Source: Chloroflexota bacterium
GTDB taxonomy: Bacteria; Chloroflexota; Limnocylindria; Limnocylindrales; CSP1-4
Direction: 5' to 3'
NCBI GenBank assembly: GCA_027364875.1
Contig: DAHXON010000030.1
Coordinates: 1-35,435, forward strand
DNA length: 35,435 bases
Position numbers and translations under genes: made by a program. Positions 1-8,815 of this stretch are shown piece after piece. The notes below the pieces were generated by a model, which saw only the letters and a program-made list of their open reading frames with translations, ran no database searches and was not told the origin of the DNA. Numbering within the stretch: the stretch's first letter is position 1; every line of letters begins with the position of its first letter.

Positions 1-1461
1 GGGAAGCGACGGCGCGGCAGGCGCGGCATGGGCGGGACGGGCGTCGGCGGCGGAGTCGCCATCCGGCGAGGCGACGGACCCCTCGGCCGCGCCGGTCGGA
101 TCGGCCGTGCCCGTCTGATCGGCCGCGCGGGGGCCCTCGGCCGCGGCGGTCGGCTCGGGCAGTGCGGTCGCCGCGGAAGCCGGGCGCGGTGTCCGCTTTC
201 GCTTGCCCCGGCCGGGCGTCTTCGCGTCGGGCAGCGGATACCAATCGCAGGCGCACAGGCCCTTGCGGCAGCCGGCATGAGGCAGCCTGGGCTCCTTGAG
301 CTCGGCGGCGATCCGGAAGGCCCGCCCGTCGTCCTTGGAGCAGACGGCGCAGCAGCCACCGGCGACGAGCTCCGCGTCGCGCCCGACTGCCTGGGCGGCC
401 TTGAGCGCGGCGGTCGACCACTCGCGGTGTATGGCGACGATTTCGTCCGGCGGCGGGATCGGCGATCCGGCGGCGCGATAGAGAGCGGCGGCCTGGTCGC
501 GCCTGATGCGGGCAAGCTCGGCCCATCGCCTGGCCCGCCGGGCCGCCCGGACGGCCTTCTCGAGCGACGCGAAGTACAGCTCTTTTGCCGACTCGACCGA
601 AGCCGCGGACGGAGCCGCGCCTTCCAGGCGGGCGACTTTCCGCTCGGGGGCGGCCACGGACCTGGCCAGCGACAGCCAGCGTCGCCGCTCGCCGGTCCAG
701 TTGCGCTCGTTGGTCTCGCGATCGCGCTCGGCCTCGAAGACGTCGAGCGCCTCCCTGGTCAGCAGGACCCGCAGCCCGTTGACGCGCCGGACGACGATGG
801 GGCGCTTGCAGCGAGGACACAGCCTGCCACGCTCCGGCGGTGGGGCGAGCAGCAGGGCGCAGTACGGGCATGTCGCGGCCCCGCCGGGCGCACTCTGTGC
901 CATGCGAGCCGGCGCGGCGAACGGTGCCGGGTCCCCGGATCGCGGCGAGCGAGAAGACCGCGCCGCCGCGGGTCGAGCTGCTGCGGCCCGGCCGACGGCG
1001 GGCCGAGCGGCCGCGGGTCGAGCGGCTGGGGCTGGCCGGGCGGCCGTGGGTCGGGCGGCCGCGGACCGAGGCGCCGCCTCGCGCGACCCCTGGCGCGCCG
1101 GACTCGGGACCGAACCACCGGCCGGCCGGATATCAGCCGGCGAGAACGGTGGGAAGACACCCACTCCGGGCCCGCCCGCCGCCGGCGCCTGCGGGTAACC
1201 GGGCGGCCAGGCACCGGCCGGCGGCGAACCGACTGGCGGCAGACCCGGCGCGGACGAGAGACCCGGAGGGTTGTGCGGCGGGGCCGGCGAATCCAACCCG
1301 ACCGACGGCCGCAGCGGTGCGCGGCTGTGCGCATTGACCGGGAACGGGTACAGCGTGGGCAGCACCAGGTCCACGCGCGGCTCGTCGCCGGGCTTGAGGT
1401 CCGGACGATCGCCTCCGAGGAGGCGCTTCAGAAGGCCTATGCCGATCTCCCGGATTGACAT
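1..1461 (-). CDS. zinc-ribbon protein with long Ala/Pro-rich linker, 3' end beyond window
   Basis: The reading frame runs from an ATG at 1461 to the left edge without a stop, so at least 487 residues are present and the C-terminus is missing. The N-terminus (about 1-45, starting MSIREIGIGLLKRLL) looks folded. Residues about 46-190 are an Ala/Pro/Arg/Gly-rich linker. Then comes a four-cysteine zinc ribbon, CPYC and CPRC at 198-201 and 215-218, followed by a charged, probably helical region. A second cysteine/histidine cluster (CCAVC, then HAGC, then GLCAC) lies at about + strand 228-363. The end is again Ala/Pro-rich. The two cysteine clusters and the folded N-terminus argue that this frame is real; opposite-strand frames show only Arg/Ala-rich nonsense. 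An internal ATG at 903 would begin just before the zinc ribbon and is the alternative start. I do not recognise the family; a nucleic-acid or protein-binding scaffold is only a guess. Confidence 0.7.
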   Translation of the reverse strand, partial: MSIREIGIGLLKRLLGGDRPDLKPGDEPRVDLVLPTLYPFPVNAHSRAPLRPSVGLDSPAPPHNPPGLSSAPGLPPVGSPPAGAWPPGYPQAPAAGGPGVGVFPPFSPADIRPAGGSVPSPARQGSREAAPRSAAARPTAARPAPAARPAAARPAVGRAAAARPAAARSSRSPRSGDPAPFAAPARMAQSAPGGAATCPYCALLLAPPPERGRLCPRCKRPIVVRRVNGLRVLLTREALDVFEAERDRETNERNWTGERRRWLSLARSVAAPERKVARLEGAAPSAASVESAKELYFASLEKAVRAARRARRWAELARIRRDQAAALYRAAGSPIPPPDEIVAIHREWSTAALKAAQAVGRDAELVAGGCCAVCSKDDGRAFRIAAELKEPRLPHAGCRKGLCACDWYPLPDAKTPGRGKRKRTPRPASAATALPEPTAAAEGPRAADQTGTADPTGAAEGSVASPDGDSAADARPAHAAPAAPSLP

Positions 1462-1594
1462 TGCATGGTCAGGGTACCTCGACAAGCGCGGCCTCAACCA
1501 CTTCGACCTTGTCGACGGGCGACCGGTACCGTGCCGCGCGGCAGGCAGATCCGCAAACTACGATCAGTCGCCTCCGGCGACGGACCGGTCCCTA

Positions 1595-2935
1595 CTAGAA
1601 GTGATCGGTGAACATCCCCTCGCCGTCAAATGCAATCTCGTGGAGCGACTCCGCGAGCTCGCAGCGGCCGGTCGCCAGGACCTCCGGCAGAGCCGCCTCG
1701 CTGACGAGGAGCCGGTCGAGGTGCTTGGTGTCGAGGATCCGTACGACGCGCGCACTGACCGGCTGGACCCGCAGGCAGCAGGCCAGGGCGATGTCGAGCG
1801 CCTCCCGGTCGCATTCGACCGTCAGAGGAATGCGGGCGCCCTCGGGTGTCTTGGCGGTGATGCAGTTCATGTAGGTCTTGTACGAGTCCACCTTCGCGAC
1901 CGCCCGGCGCAACGCCACGTCCGCCATCCCGAGCCCCACGGCATTGCCCTGGGTCGCCTCCGTCAGATCGCGAACGACGATCCGCTGGATCGCCGGCGGG
2001 ACGCCAGTGGGACCGGTGTAGTAGCGGCCCACGACGTTCGAATCCATGCCGAGTCCGCTGACGTCCTTGCCGAGCTCGTCGATCACCAGCACGTCGATCT
2101 GGGAGAGCGGGATGCGCGCCAGGGCTTCGGTCGCCATGACGAGCAGCTCGGGTTCGCGGGTGGGGATGCGATCGGCCGGGACCGCCTCTATGTACTGCAG
2201 CCGCGCCCGCCCGTTCTCGATCAGCGCCAGCCCGAACGGGATCGGGGCGTGGGCGAGGGTGAACGTGGCGACTGCCGGGATCAGCTCGTGGAATGCGGCG
2301 AAGCCCTGGGCGTGCAGGGTGTCGGCGCCGTGCTGCTTGGCCAGGCCGATGGCGATCATCTTCATGAGCCCGCTCTCGACCGGTCCGCTGAAGTCCGTGT
2401 GGACCTTCACCCGGTTGATCGGGACGATGAGGTCCGCGCCCTCGAAGGCGTTGCGGTCGAGGAAGGCGGGCAATCCTGGGCGGGCTTCGCCGAGGGTGAC
2501 GACTTCCATCGAGGAGCGGATCTCGCAGCCCATCGACTCGGGCGTGATACCGTACTCGGCAAGCACCTCGAGCTGGCCTTCGGGCGTTGCCCCGCCGTGG
2601 CTGCCCATCGCCGGAATGATGAAGACGCTTGCCCCGGCCTCGCGGAAGCGGTCCACGGCCGCGCGAACGACCTGGTCGATCCGATCGATCCCCCGGCTGC
2701 CGGCGGCCACGCAGACGCGGGCGCCCGGCCGAACCATCGAGATGACGGGCTCGAGAGCTACGCGGACGGCCTGGCGGACGTCTTCGATCTCCGCGGGGTC
2801 GAACGACTGGCGGACGAGCGCCCAGCGGGGCAGCTTCTCGTGCGCGAACTCGGCAAAGCCCCGGTGGTCGGTCGTGGGCGGATCGCTGAGCTGGCCCGCG
2901 CTGTCGATGAGATCGCCCTGGCCTTCGGTCGGCAT
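1595..2935 (-). CDS. LarA/DUF2088-like protein (lactate racemase N-terminal domain family)
   Basis: This is a member of the nickel-dependent lactate racemase-like family (LarA, DUF2088). LarA racemises lactate using a nickel-pincer cofactor, and many relatives act on other hydroxy acids or have unknown substrates. Visible features are a nucleotide-binding-type stretch (VCVAAGSRG), the GSHGGATPE motif that corresponds to the family GTHRxxT region, and a central VHTDFSGPVESGLMKM/IGLAKQHGA segment with conserved His and Lys. I chose the ATG at 2935 because GCGAGG lies about 9 bases upstream. An ATG at 3007 and a GTG at 3025 are also in frame and would overlap the end of uxaC. The gene directly follows uxaC on the same strand, which suggests a role in uronate or sugar-acid metabolism, but the substrate cannot be read from the sequence. 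No larB, larC or larE maturation genes are visible here. Confidence 0.8.
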   Translation of the reverse strand: MPTEGQGDLIDSAGQLSDPPTTDHRGFAEFAHEKLPRWALVRQSFDPAEIEDVRQAVRVALEPVISMVRPGARVCVAAGSRGIDRIDQVVRAAVDRFREAGASVFIIPAMGSHGGATPEGQLEVLAEYGITPESMGCEIRSSMEVVTLGEARPGLPAFLDRNAFEGADLIVPINRVKVHTDFSGPVESGLMKMIAIGLAKQHGADTLHAQGFAAFHELIPAVATFTLAHAPIPFGLALIENGRARLQYIEAVPADRIPTREPELLVMATEALARIPLSQIDVLVIDELGKDVSGLGMDSNVVGRYYTGPTGVPPAIQRIVVRDLTEATQGNAVGLGMADVALRRAVAKVDSYKTYMNCITAKTPEGARIPLTVECDREALDIALACCLRVQPVSARVVRILDTKHLDRLLVSEAALPEVLATGRCELAESLHEIAFDGEGMFTDHF

Positions 2936-2990
2936 GTTCGTGAACCTCGCCTGGATCCTCAGCGTGGAGTCGCCGGGTCGCGCTGCCCGG

Positions 2991-4505
2991 TCATTCTGAC
3001 GCCCCATCGTCGAGCCGGTAGGCACGCTTCGCCAGATCGTAGGCCGTTTCGCGAGCCATCTGGCGCGCCTCGTCTTCGGTCACGATCCGGCGGACGACCA
3101 GGCCGGCCAGCCAGCTGGCGCTGGCCCGCCGCCAGACGTCGTGCCGGACGGGGATGGAGCAGAAGGCGCGCGTGTCGTCGTTGAAGCCGGTGGTGTTGTA
3201 CAGGCCTGCCGTCTCGATCACCTGATCGAAGTAGCGGGTCATCCCGTTGAGACTGTCGTGGAACCACCACGGAGGCCCAAGCCGGACGGCCGGGTAGTGG
3301 CCCGCAAGCGGCGCGAGCTCCCGGGCGTAGGCCGTTTCGTCGAGCGTGAACAGGATCAGGGTGAGGCGCGGATCGGTGCCGAAACGTTCAAGGAGCGGCC
3401 GGAGGCTCCGCGTGAACTCGACTGCCACGGGGATGTCGCCGCCCATGTCGGGGCCGAAGCGCTCGTAGAGCGCCGGGTCGTGGTCGCGCAGCGAGCCCAC
3501 GTGGAGCTGCATCACCAGGCCGTCATCGACGCTCATGCGGGCCAGCTCGACGAGCATGTGGCCGGTGAACCGGCGGGCATCGTCCGGCGTGGCCTTGCGT
3601 CGCAGCGCTCGAGAGAAGATGCCCTCCGCCTCGGCCGGCGTGAGCGCCTCCGTGTAAGCCGACTCGATGCCGTGATCCGTGGCAACGCAGCCCATCTCGC
3701 AGAAGTAGGTCCGCCGCTCCTCGAGAGCCGTCACCAGGGCGGCGACGCTGGTGACGTCGCGGCCCACCGACGCCGACAAAGCGTCCAGGCGATCGCGCCA
3801 CTCGGGCACGAGCACGTTTACCAGCTGGTCGCACCTGAACGTGGGCCGGACGTCGCCGGACCAGCCCGATTCGCGGATGGCCCGGTGCGAGGCCAGGGGA
3901 TCCGCGGCGTCGTCGGTCGTGCAGAGCGTCTCGATCCGCGCCCTCTCGAAGAGCCGGCGGGGTCGGAACTCCGGGCGCGCCAGCTTCTCGGAGACCTCGT
4001 CGTAGATGGCCATGGCGCTGGCGCCGGTGAGCGGCTCGGCGATCCCGAACGTTTCCCGCAGCGCTTCGGACAGCCACAAGCCCGAGGGCGTCGCCCGGAA
4101 CAGGAACGCGTTGTCGGCGAAGAGCTGCCAGATCCGGCGATGGTCCGTCTCCACGGCAGGGGCGGTGGTGGAGGCCGCGGTGGCGGCGCCGGTGGTTGCA
4201 CCGGCCGCGGTGGCGGCGCCGGGCCTGGCCGGGCGCGGCTCGACTCCGAGCGCCTCCAGCGGAATCCCCTGCGAGTAGAGCATCCGCAGGATGTAGTGGT
4301 CCGGAATTATGAACAGGTCGGCCGGAGTCCCCAGAGTGGCGTCCGGATCGGCCAGGAGCCGCGGCTCCACGTGACCGTGCGGGCTGACGATCGGCAATCC
4401 GGCTATGCCTTCGTACAGTTCGCGGGCAATCCGCCGTTGCGCCGGGTCAGGATCGAAATACCGATCCGCCCGGTCCGGGTCGGTCTCCGCGAATCGCTCT
4501 CTCAC
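2991..4505 (-). CDS. uxaC: glucuronate isomerase (uronate isomerase)
   Basis: UxaC converts D-glucuronate to D-fructuronate, and D-galacturonate to D-tagaturonate (EC 5.3.1.12), the first step of cytoplasmic uronate catabolism. The 504 residues include the amidohydrolase-type SPHGHVEP motif near residue 42, the family LFIIPDHYILRML segment, and the C-terminal GLYNTTGFNDDTRAF segment. The start is a GTG with a poor ribosome site. Residues about 92-116 are an Ala/Thr-rich insertion that I do not expect in UxaC and that is encoded by a duplicated 30-base unit. The upstream membrane protein ends 49 bases before, and the LarA-like gene follows closely, so the two may be co-transcribed. No other uronate genes (uxaA, uxaB, uxuA, kduI) are in the window. 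Confidence 0.93.
   Translation of the reverse strand: MRERFAETDPDRADRYFDPDPAQRRIARELYEGIAGLPIVSPHGHVEPRLLADPDATLGTPADLFIIPDHYILRMLYSQGIPLEALGVEPRPARPGAATAAGATTGAATAASTTAPAVETDHRRIWQLFADNAFLFRATPSGLWLSEALRETFGIAEPLTGASAMAIYDEVSEKLARPEFRPRRLFERARIETLCTTDDAADPLASHRAIRESGWSGDVRPTFRCDQLVNVLVPEWRDRLDALSASVGRDVTSVAALVTALEERRTYFCEMGCVATDHGIESAYTEALTPAEAEGIFSRALRRKATPDDARRFTGHMLVELARMSVDDGLVMQLHVGSLRDHDPALYERFGPDMGGDIPVAVEFTRSLRPLLERFGTDPRLTLILFTLDETAYARELAPLAGHYPAVRLGPPWWFHDSLNGMTRYFDQVIETAGLYNTTGFNDDTRAFCSIPVRHDVWRRASASWLAGLVVRRIVTEDEARQMARETAYDLAKRAYRLDDGASE
4173..4222. repeat. 20-base direct repeat inside uxaC
   Basis: An exact 20-base sequence, beginning GGCCGCGGTG and ending GCGGCGCCGG, occurs at 4173-4192 and again at 4203-4222, giving a 30-base period. 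It encodes two rounds of an Ala/Thr/Gly decapeptide in the uxaC insertion. The pattern fits an in-frame tandem duplication. Confidence 0.85.
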
Positions 4506-4554
4506 AACACCACAGTCTAGGCGGCGGGAAGCCTTCGGGCAGGCGGACTGCGAC

Positions 4555-5253
4555 TCAGCCGATTGGCTGTGGCTTCATGAGCACTCCCAGCCAGGCCGAA
4601 GTGGTCGATCCGGTCAGATCGACCTCCAGAACGTAGAGCCCGGATGGCCATGACACGGACGCGCCGGCCGGCGGCTCGGCGACCGCTCCGCCCGAACCCG
4701 CGGCGGCTGCGAGCCGGCCGACGAGCTTGCGCGCGGTGGCCGAGCCGCCCGGAGCCTGCCACCACAACCTGCCCGTCCAGGACGGCATCGAGCTCCCGGC
4801 CGAGACGTTCGGCTGGCAGAAGCCGAGCTGGCGGACGTCGCCGGACACTAGCGTCGCGACCGGGATCGTCGACTGGACGGGCGCCTCACCGGGGCCTTCC
4901 GAGACGGCGTTTATTACCAGCCAGGTCCGGACCACCCGGCCGAGTTCCATGTCATCCACCACGACCAGCCAGCCGGCGTGGCTCTGGCAGAGACCGGAAA
5001 GGACGTCGTCCTCTCCGGGAGTGGCCTTGCTCGTGGCCCGAGGCGGAGTGGCCGCCGCAATATCCGAAGTGGACGCGGTTTCGGAGACCGCAACCGGGGA
5101 CGAGGTGGCCGGCTCGGCGGGATTACCGCCCGGCCACGGCTTGGCGATCGCAACGATCACCAGGAAGGCGGCAGCCGCGAGCCCGAGCCGGATCCGCCAT
5201 CGGATGCCACCCGTCTTGAACCGCCCCCCAAACCCCTCGCCGTATGGACCCAA
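4555..5253 (-). CDS. membrane-anchored protein of unknown function
   Basis: This 232-residue protein has a short basic cytoplasmic N-terminus, one hydrophobic segment at about residues 22-39 (LGLAAAAFLVIVAIAKP) and a Pro/Ser/Thr-rich extracytoplasmic stalk to about residue 80. A folded domain follows, with two well-separated cysteines (GLCQSHAGW and LGFCQPNVS) that could form a disulphide. The pattern is a single-pass anchor with an outside domain. The start is a TTG with GAGG 8 bases upstream; no in-frame ATG precedes the membrane segment. It sits between the hybrid kinase and uxaC on the same strand. I do not recognise a family and assign no function. Confidence 0.65.
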   Translation of the reverse strand: MGPYGEGFGGRFKTGGIRWRIRLGLAAAAFLVIVAIAKPWPGGNPAEPATSSPVAVSETASTSDIAAATPPRATSKATPGEDDVLSGLCQSHAGWLVVVDDMELGRVVRTWLVINAVSEGPGEAPVQSTIPVATLVSGDVRQLGFCQPNVSAGSSMPSWTGRLWWQAPGGSATARKLVGRLAAAAGSGGAVAEPPAGASVSWPSGLYVLEVDLTGSTTSAWLGVLMKPQPIG

Positions 5254-5326
5254 GATCGCTGCCTCGCACCTGCCGGTTGCGCCATCTCTACAAAGGCAGT
5301 ATGGGCCGCCGTGATGTGGCTCGACC

Positions 5327-5363
5327 CGTGCCGCGAGACACGCCCCGCCGGGATTCCGGCACG
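5327..5363 (-). terminator. possible hairpin terminator after the hybrid kinase
   Basis: CGTGCCG at 5327-5333 pairs with CGGCACG at 5357-5363, immediately after the kinase stop. The loop is long (23 bases) and no T-run follows, so this is a weak candidate. Confidence 0.25.
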
Positions 5364-5364
5364 C

Positions 5365-8300
5365 TCAGTCGTGGGGGGTGGCCGGCGGGTCCGCGTCGGG
5401 CGACCGCTTCAGGCGGGCGGACCGGCCGGCGTTCGGCGATTCGTCGATGCTCATCAATCGCTCGTCGCCGCCGGCCTCCCCGTTGCCCCGGCCGCCGGCG
5501 TTGCCGCTGCCCCGGCCGCCCGAGCGCGCCGACCGAGCGCGGTTTCCCCCGGCATCGCCGGTATCTCCCGCGGGCGCGGCCATGGCCTCGTCTACCGCCC
5601 GCAGGAGCGCCTCCGGAGTGAACGGCTTCGCCAGGAACCGGCGCGACGTCGCACCGGCGACGCCCGCCACGTCCTCCGCGTAGCCCGACATGAACAGCAC
5701 CGGCAGTTCCGGCCTCGTCTCGCGGAGCCGGCGGGCAAGCTCGATCCCAGTGCTGCCCGGCATCACCACGTCGGTGACCAGCAGGTCCAGGTGCCCCGCG
5801 CCATCGGCCAGTCGCAGCGCCGCCGCCGGATCCCGGGCCGCGATTACGTCGAAGCCACTCCGGCTCAGAACGGCCAGGCCCAGTTCGCGCAGCGTTGGCT
5901 CGTCTTCGACCAGCAGGACCCGGCCGCCCCGGCGCGGGCTCGACGCGGGCAGGCTCGGGATCGCGGGGAGCTCCTCTCCGCCCGCTCGCGGGAAGTACAG
6001 CTTGAACGTGGTGCCGCGACCCTCCTCCGAGTAGACCCATACGTACCCGCCGGACTGGCGGATGATGCCGTAGGTCGTCGCGAGACCAAGCCCTGTCCCC
6101 TTGCCCACTTCCTTGGTGGTGAAGAACGGCTCGAATATGTGCGACTTCGTTTCTTCGTCCATTCCGACGCCGGTGTCCGTGACTGACATGACCACGTAGT
6201 CGCCGGGCGCCATCTCCAGGTGCGGATGGTCGGCGGCGAAGTTGACCGCCTCCGTGCGCAGGACCAGGCGGCCTCCGTCCGGCATCGCGTCGCGGGCATT
6301 GACCGCCAGGTTGAGGATGACCTGCTCGAGCTGAGTGCGGTCCACCAGGACCGATCCGACCGCGGGCGTGACCGACGCGACCAGGTCGATGTCCTCGCCG
6401 ATCAGCCGCTGCAGGATCGGCTCCATCTCCAGGACCACGTCGTTCGCGTCCACGAGGCGGGGCTGGAGCATCTGGCGGCGCGAGAAGGCGAGCAGCTGCT
6501 GGGTCAGGCCGGCGGCGCGCTGGGCCGCGGCCTTGACGGTGTCCAGAACGCGTTTCGTTTCCGGGTCGGCGGTCATCGACTGGGCGATGTCGGAGTAACC
6601 GATGATCGCCGTCAGGATGTTGTTGAAATCATGCGCCACGCCTCCGGCAAGCCGACCCACGACCTCCATCTTCTGCGCCTGGATCAGCTCCGCCTCGAGG
6701 CGCTTGCGCTCGGTGATGTCCTCGTGGACTCCCAGCACGCCGCGGAACCGGCCGGCTTCGTCGTGGAGGGGCGCATTGAGCAGCCGGACGTCGATCGCCT
6801 CACCGGACCTGGTGATCCGGCGAGCCTCCGCTTCGACGGTGCGTCCCTGCCTGACCTGCTCGACGGAGTCCTCGAACGAGAGGGTGTCGTCGGCCAGCGC
6901 GAACGGCGGCCTCTCGCCGAGGACCTCGCTCGCCGGCCAGCCATACAGGCGTTCCGCGGCCGGGTTCCAGTACGTGACGCGCAAATCCTCGTCCACGGCC
7001 CAGATCGCGACCGGCGACGAGTCGAGCATCGTGGCCAGCAACTCCGAGGTCCGGTGCAGCTCGGTTTCCAGGCGATGGCGCTCCAGGGCCAAGGCCGCCC
7101 GCCGGGAGAGGTCCCCGACGAACCGTAGATCGGAATCGTCGTACGGGGGCGACCCGGATTCGCGAAGGAGAACGATGTCGCCGGCAACCCGGCCTCCGAG
7201 GCGGAGCGGAACCGTCAGGAACCAGGCGAAGCTGTGCTCGGCGGACTCTCCCAGGCCGGGATTCGCCGAGCTGGCGATGACCGTCGGATCGACCGGGCCG
7301 GTAACCGAAAGACCGTGCTCGATCGCTTCACGATCCATGGCGTCGTACGAGGGCACCCGAGTGTCCGCGAGCCGTACGAGATCGGCGTCGATCCGGTCGG
7401 AGCCTCGCCGGGAGAAGGCCCGCACCTCGAGGCTCTGGCGGTCTCCGGACAGGAGCTTGATGACGCACCAGTCGCCCATCTGGTCCGAGGCCGATTGCGC
7501 CAGGCGCCGCAGGATGGCGTTCTCGTCGCCGTTGGCCTCGGTCACGCCCTCCAGGAATTCGGCCAGGATGCGGCTCTGCGTCGCCTCCTGCTCGCGCTGT
7601 GACGCGAGACCGAGTCGGGCCAGGGCGATGTCCGCCCGGCCGGCGAGCTCCTCGGCGAAGACCCGGTCTCTCTCGGTGAATGGAGTCGCGGACTCGCCGT
7701 AGCGAGCCAGCGACAGGACCCCCAGGCGCCGGCCCTCGACCGAGAGCGGCACGGCGATGATCGCCCGAAGGTCGATTGACGCCATCTCCGCGCGGCGGTC
7801 CTCCGGCAGGGAGGCGAGATACGCCGCCCTTTCTTCCGCGCTCAGGTAGGGCTCGAAGACCGCCTCGCCCGTCCGGATGGCTCGACCCATCGTCCCTTCG
7901 TCCGGGCGCCAGGGCTGCCGGGCGAACATGGCCTCCAGCTGCTCGACGCGGCGCGGCTCGTAGCCCGAAAGCGCGACGACTTCGAGTCGCCGGCCGTCGG
8001 GCGTGAGCTGGTAGATGGAGCAGGAGCCGTCGAGCGCCAGCGCCACCCGCTGGCAGAGGAGGCTCAGGAGCGCGGCCTGGTCGCGAGCTTCGGCGGAGGC
8101 CGAGAGGAAGCTCGCCAGAAGGCTCTGGCGGTTGGCCTCGTCGCGGGCGAGAGCTTCGGCCCGGCGGCGCTCCGTCACGTTCACGAAGCGGATGGCGATT
8201 CCGCCGCCCAGAGTCTCGCCGAAGGCGGCCGCATAGACGGCGACGTCGATCCTGGTACCGTCCTTGCGAATCCGGACCCCCTCGACGCCTTCGATCACCT

Positions 8301-8523
8301 CGCCGGCCACGACACGGCGCTGGATCTCGGCGGCCTCCGCCTCCGCCTCGGGCGGCACGATGGGCAGGCTCGGCTTGCCGACGACCTCGTCCGCCTGCCA
8401 GCCGAAAAGCCGCACCGCGGCCTGGTTCCACAGCTCCACGTTGAGGTCGCGGTCAAGGATTACCGTCGCGAGCGGCGAGTCTTCGATGACGCGCTGCCAG
8501 CGCGCGCTCCGATCGCCCCTCAC
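5365..8523 (-). CDS. hybrid sensor histidine kinase (PAS-GAF-GAF-PAS-HisKA-HATPase-REC)
   Basis: This large cytoplasmic hybrid kinase has 1052 residues and no membrane segment. The order is PAS about 8-118, GAF about 135-305, GAF about 320-485, PAS about 492-605, then HisKA with H-box [11 protein letters not shown] (phospho-acceptor His631). The ATPase follows, with N-box around Asn742, DTGVGM at 783-788 and KGTGLGL at 808-814. The C-terminal receiver runs about 867-980, with phospho-acceptor Asp918 ([10 protein letters not shown]) and Lys966. Signals would enter through the four sensory domains, and phosphate would pass from His631 to Asp918. A Gly/Arg/Asp-rich tail of about 65 residues follows the receiver. 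The GTG at 8523 is the first usable start and leaves the first PAS domain complete. No response regulator or phosphotransfer protein is adjacent, so the output partner is elsewhere. Confidence 0.93.
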   Translation of the reverse strand: MRGDRSARWQRVIEDSPLATVILDRDLNVELWNQAAVRLFGWQADEVVGKPSLPIVPPEAEAEAAEIQRRVVAGEVIEGVEGVRIRKDGTRIDVAVYAAAFGETLGGGIAIRFVNVTERRRAEALARDEANRQSLLASFLSASAEARDQAALLSLLCQRVALALDGSCSIYQLTPDGRRLEVVALSGYEPRRVEQLEAMFARQPWRPDEGTMGRAIRTGEAVFEPYLSAEERAAYLASLPEDRRAEMASIDLRAIIAVPLSVEGRRLGVLSLARYGESATPFTERDRVFAEELAGRADIALARLGLASQREQEATQSRILAEFLEGVTEANGDENAILRRLAQSASDQMGDWCVIKLLSGDRQSLEVRAFSRRGSDRIDADLVRLADTRVPSYDAMDREAIEHGLSVTGPVDPTVIASSANPGLGESAEHSFAWFLTVPLRLGGRVAGDIVLLRESGSPPYDDSDLRFVGDLSRRAALALERHRLETELHRTSELLATMLDSSPVAIWAVDEDLRVTYWNPAAERLYGWPASEVLGERPPFALADDTLSFEDSVEQVRQGRTVEAEARRITRSGEAIDVRLLNAPLHDEAGRFRGVLGVHEDITERKRLEAELIQAQKMEVVGRLAGGVAHDFNNILTAIIGYSDIAQSMTADPETKRVLDTVKAAAQRAAGLTQQLLAFSRRQMLQPRLVDANDVVLEMEPILQRLIGEDIDLVASVTPAVGSVLVDRTQLEQVILNLAVNARDAMPDGGRLVLRTEAVNFAADHPHLEMAPGDYVVMSVTDTGVGMDEETKSHIFEPFFTTKEVGKGTGLGLATTYGIIRQSGGYVWVYSEEGRGTTFKLYFPRAGGEELPAIPSLPASSPRRGGRVLLVEDEPTLRELGLAVLSRSGFDVIAARDPAAALRLADGAGHLDLLVTDVVMPGSTGIELARRLRETRPELPVLFMSGYAEDVAGVAGATSRRFLAKPFTPEALLRAVDEAMAAPAGDTGDAGGNRARSARSGGRGSGNAGGRGNGEAGGDERLMSIDESPNAGRSARLKRSPDADPPATPHD

Positions 8524-8815
8524 GGGCGAACCTGGGCGGACTCGCCCCGGCGGATTGCCGGTCCTGCGGCGGCACGGCCGCGGCGCACCGGATGGCCAGC
8601 AGGCCGGCGGCGTGGCGAAGGGACGAGGCTGCGAACGGGCATTGCTGTCCTGGGGCGCGAGCCGCGATTGGACACGGCTCCTACAGCTGACGGGAGCGTC
8701 CGTTCATCGCGGGCTCCGGCTATTGAATCACGCGACTCCACGATATCGCATCAAAGGAAGGTGACGTTTTGGGCGGATCCTGGGGCGCAAGAGCCGGGAG
8801 CTGCGGGATCCGGGC
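8524..8815. other. intergenic region upstream of the hybrid kinase
   Basis: No convincing gene lies here. A 73-codon minus-strand frame overlapping the kinase start is Arg/Pro-rich and looks accidental. Near 8774-8812 the sequences CGGATCC and GGATCCG can pair, with an inner CGCA/TGCG pair, which may be a hairpin after the dehydratase gene. AT-richer sequence around 8730-8760 could hold the kinase promoter, but I cannot assign -35/-10 boxes. Confidence 0.4.

Noticed and set aside
28-1458. 476-codon open frame on the plus strand
   Set aside because: It is Gly/Arg-rich without any domain, and lies opposite a minus-strand frame with two clear cysteine clusters.
1510-1540. Third TGTCGA near 1511
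   Set aside because: No CG[AT]C at 17-base spacing follows, and no gene starts downstream in that direction.
1271-3184. 637-codon plus-strand frame opposite the LarA-like gene
   Set aside because: Asp/Arg/Gly-rich antisense of a real gene; a common artefact in GC-rich DNA.
3141-4520. 459-codon plus-strand frame opposite uxaC
   Set aside because: Antisense of a confidently identified enzyme, with no recognisable domain.
8520-8741. 73-codon minus-strand frame overlapping the hybrid kinase start
   Set aside because: Arg/Pro/Ala-rich, without a domain or supporting ribosome site; looks accidental.
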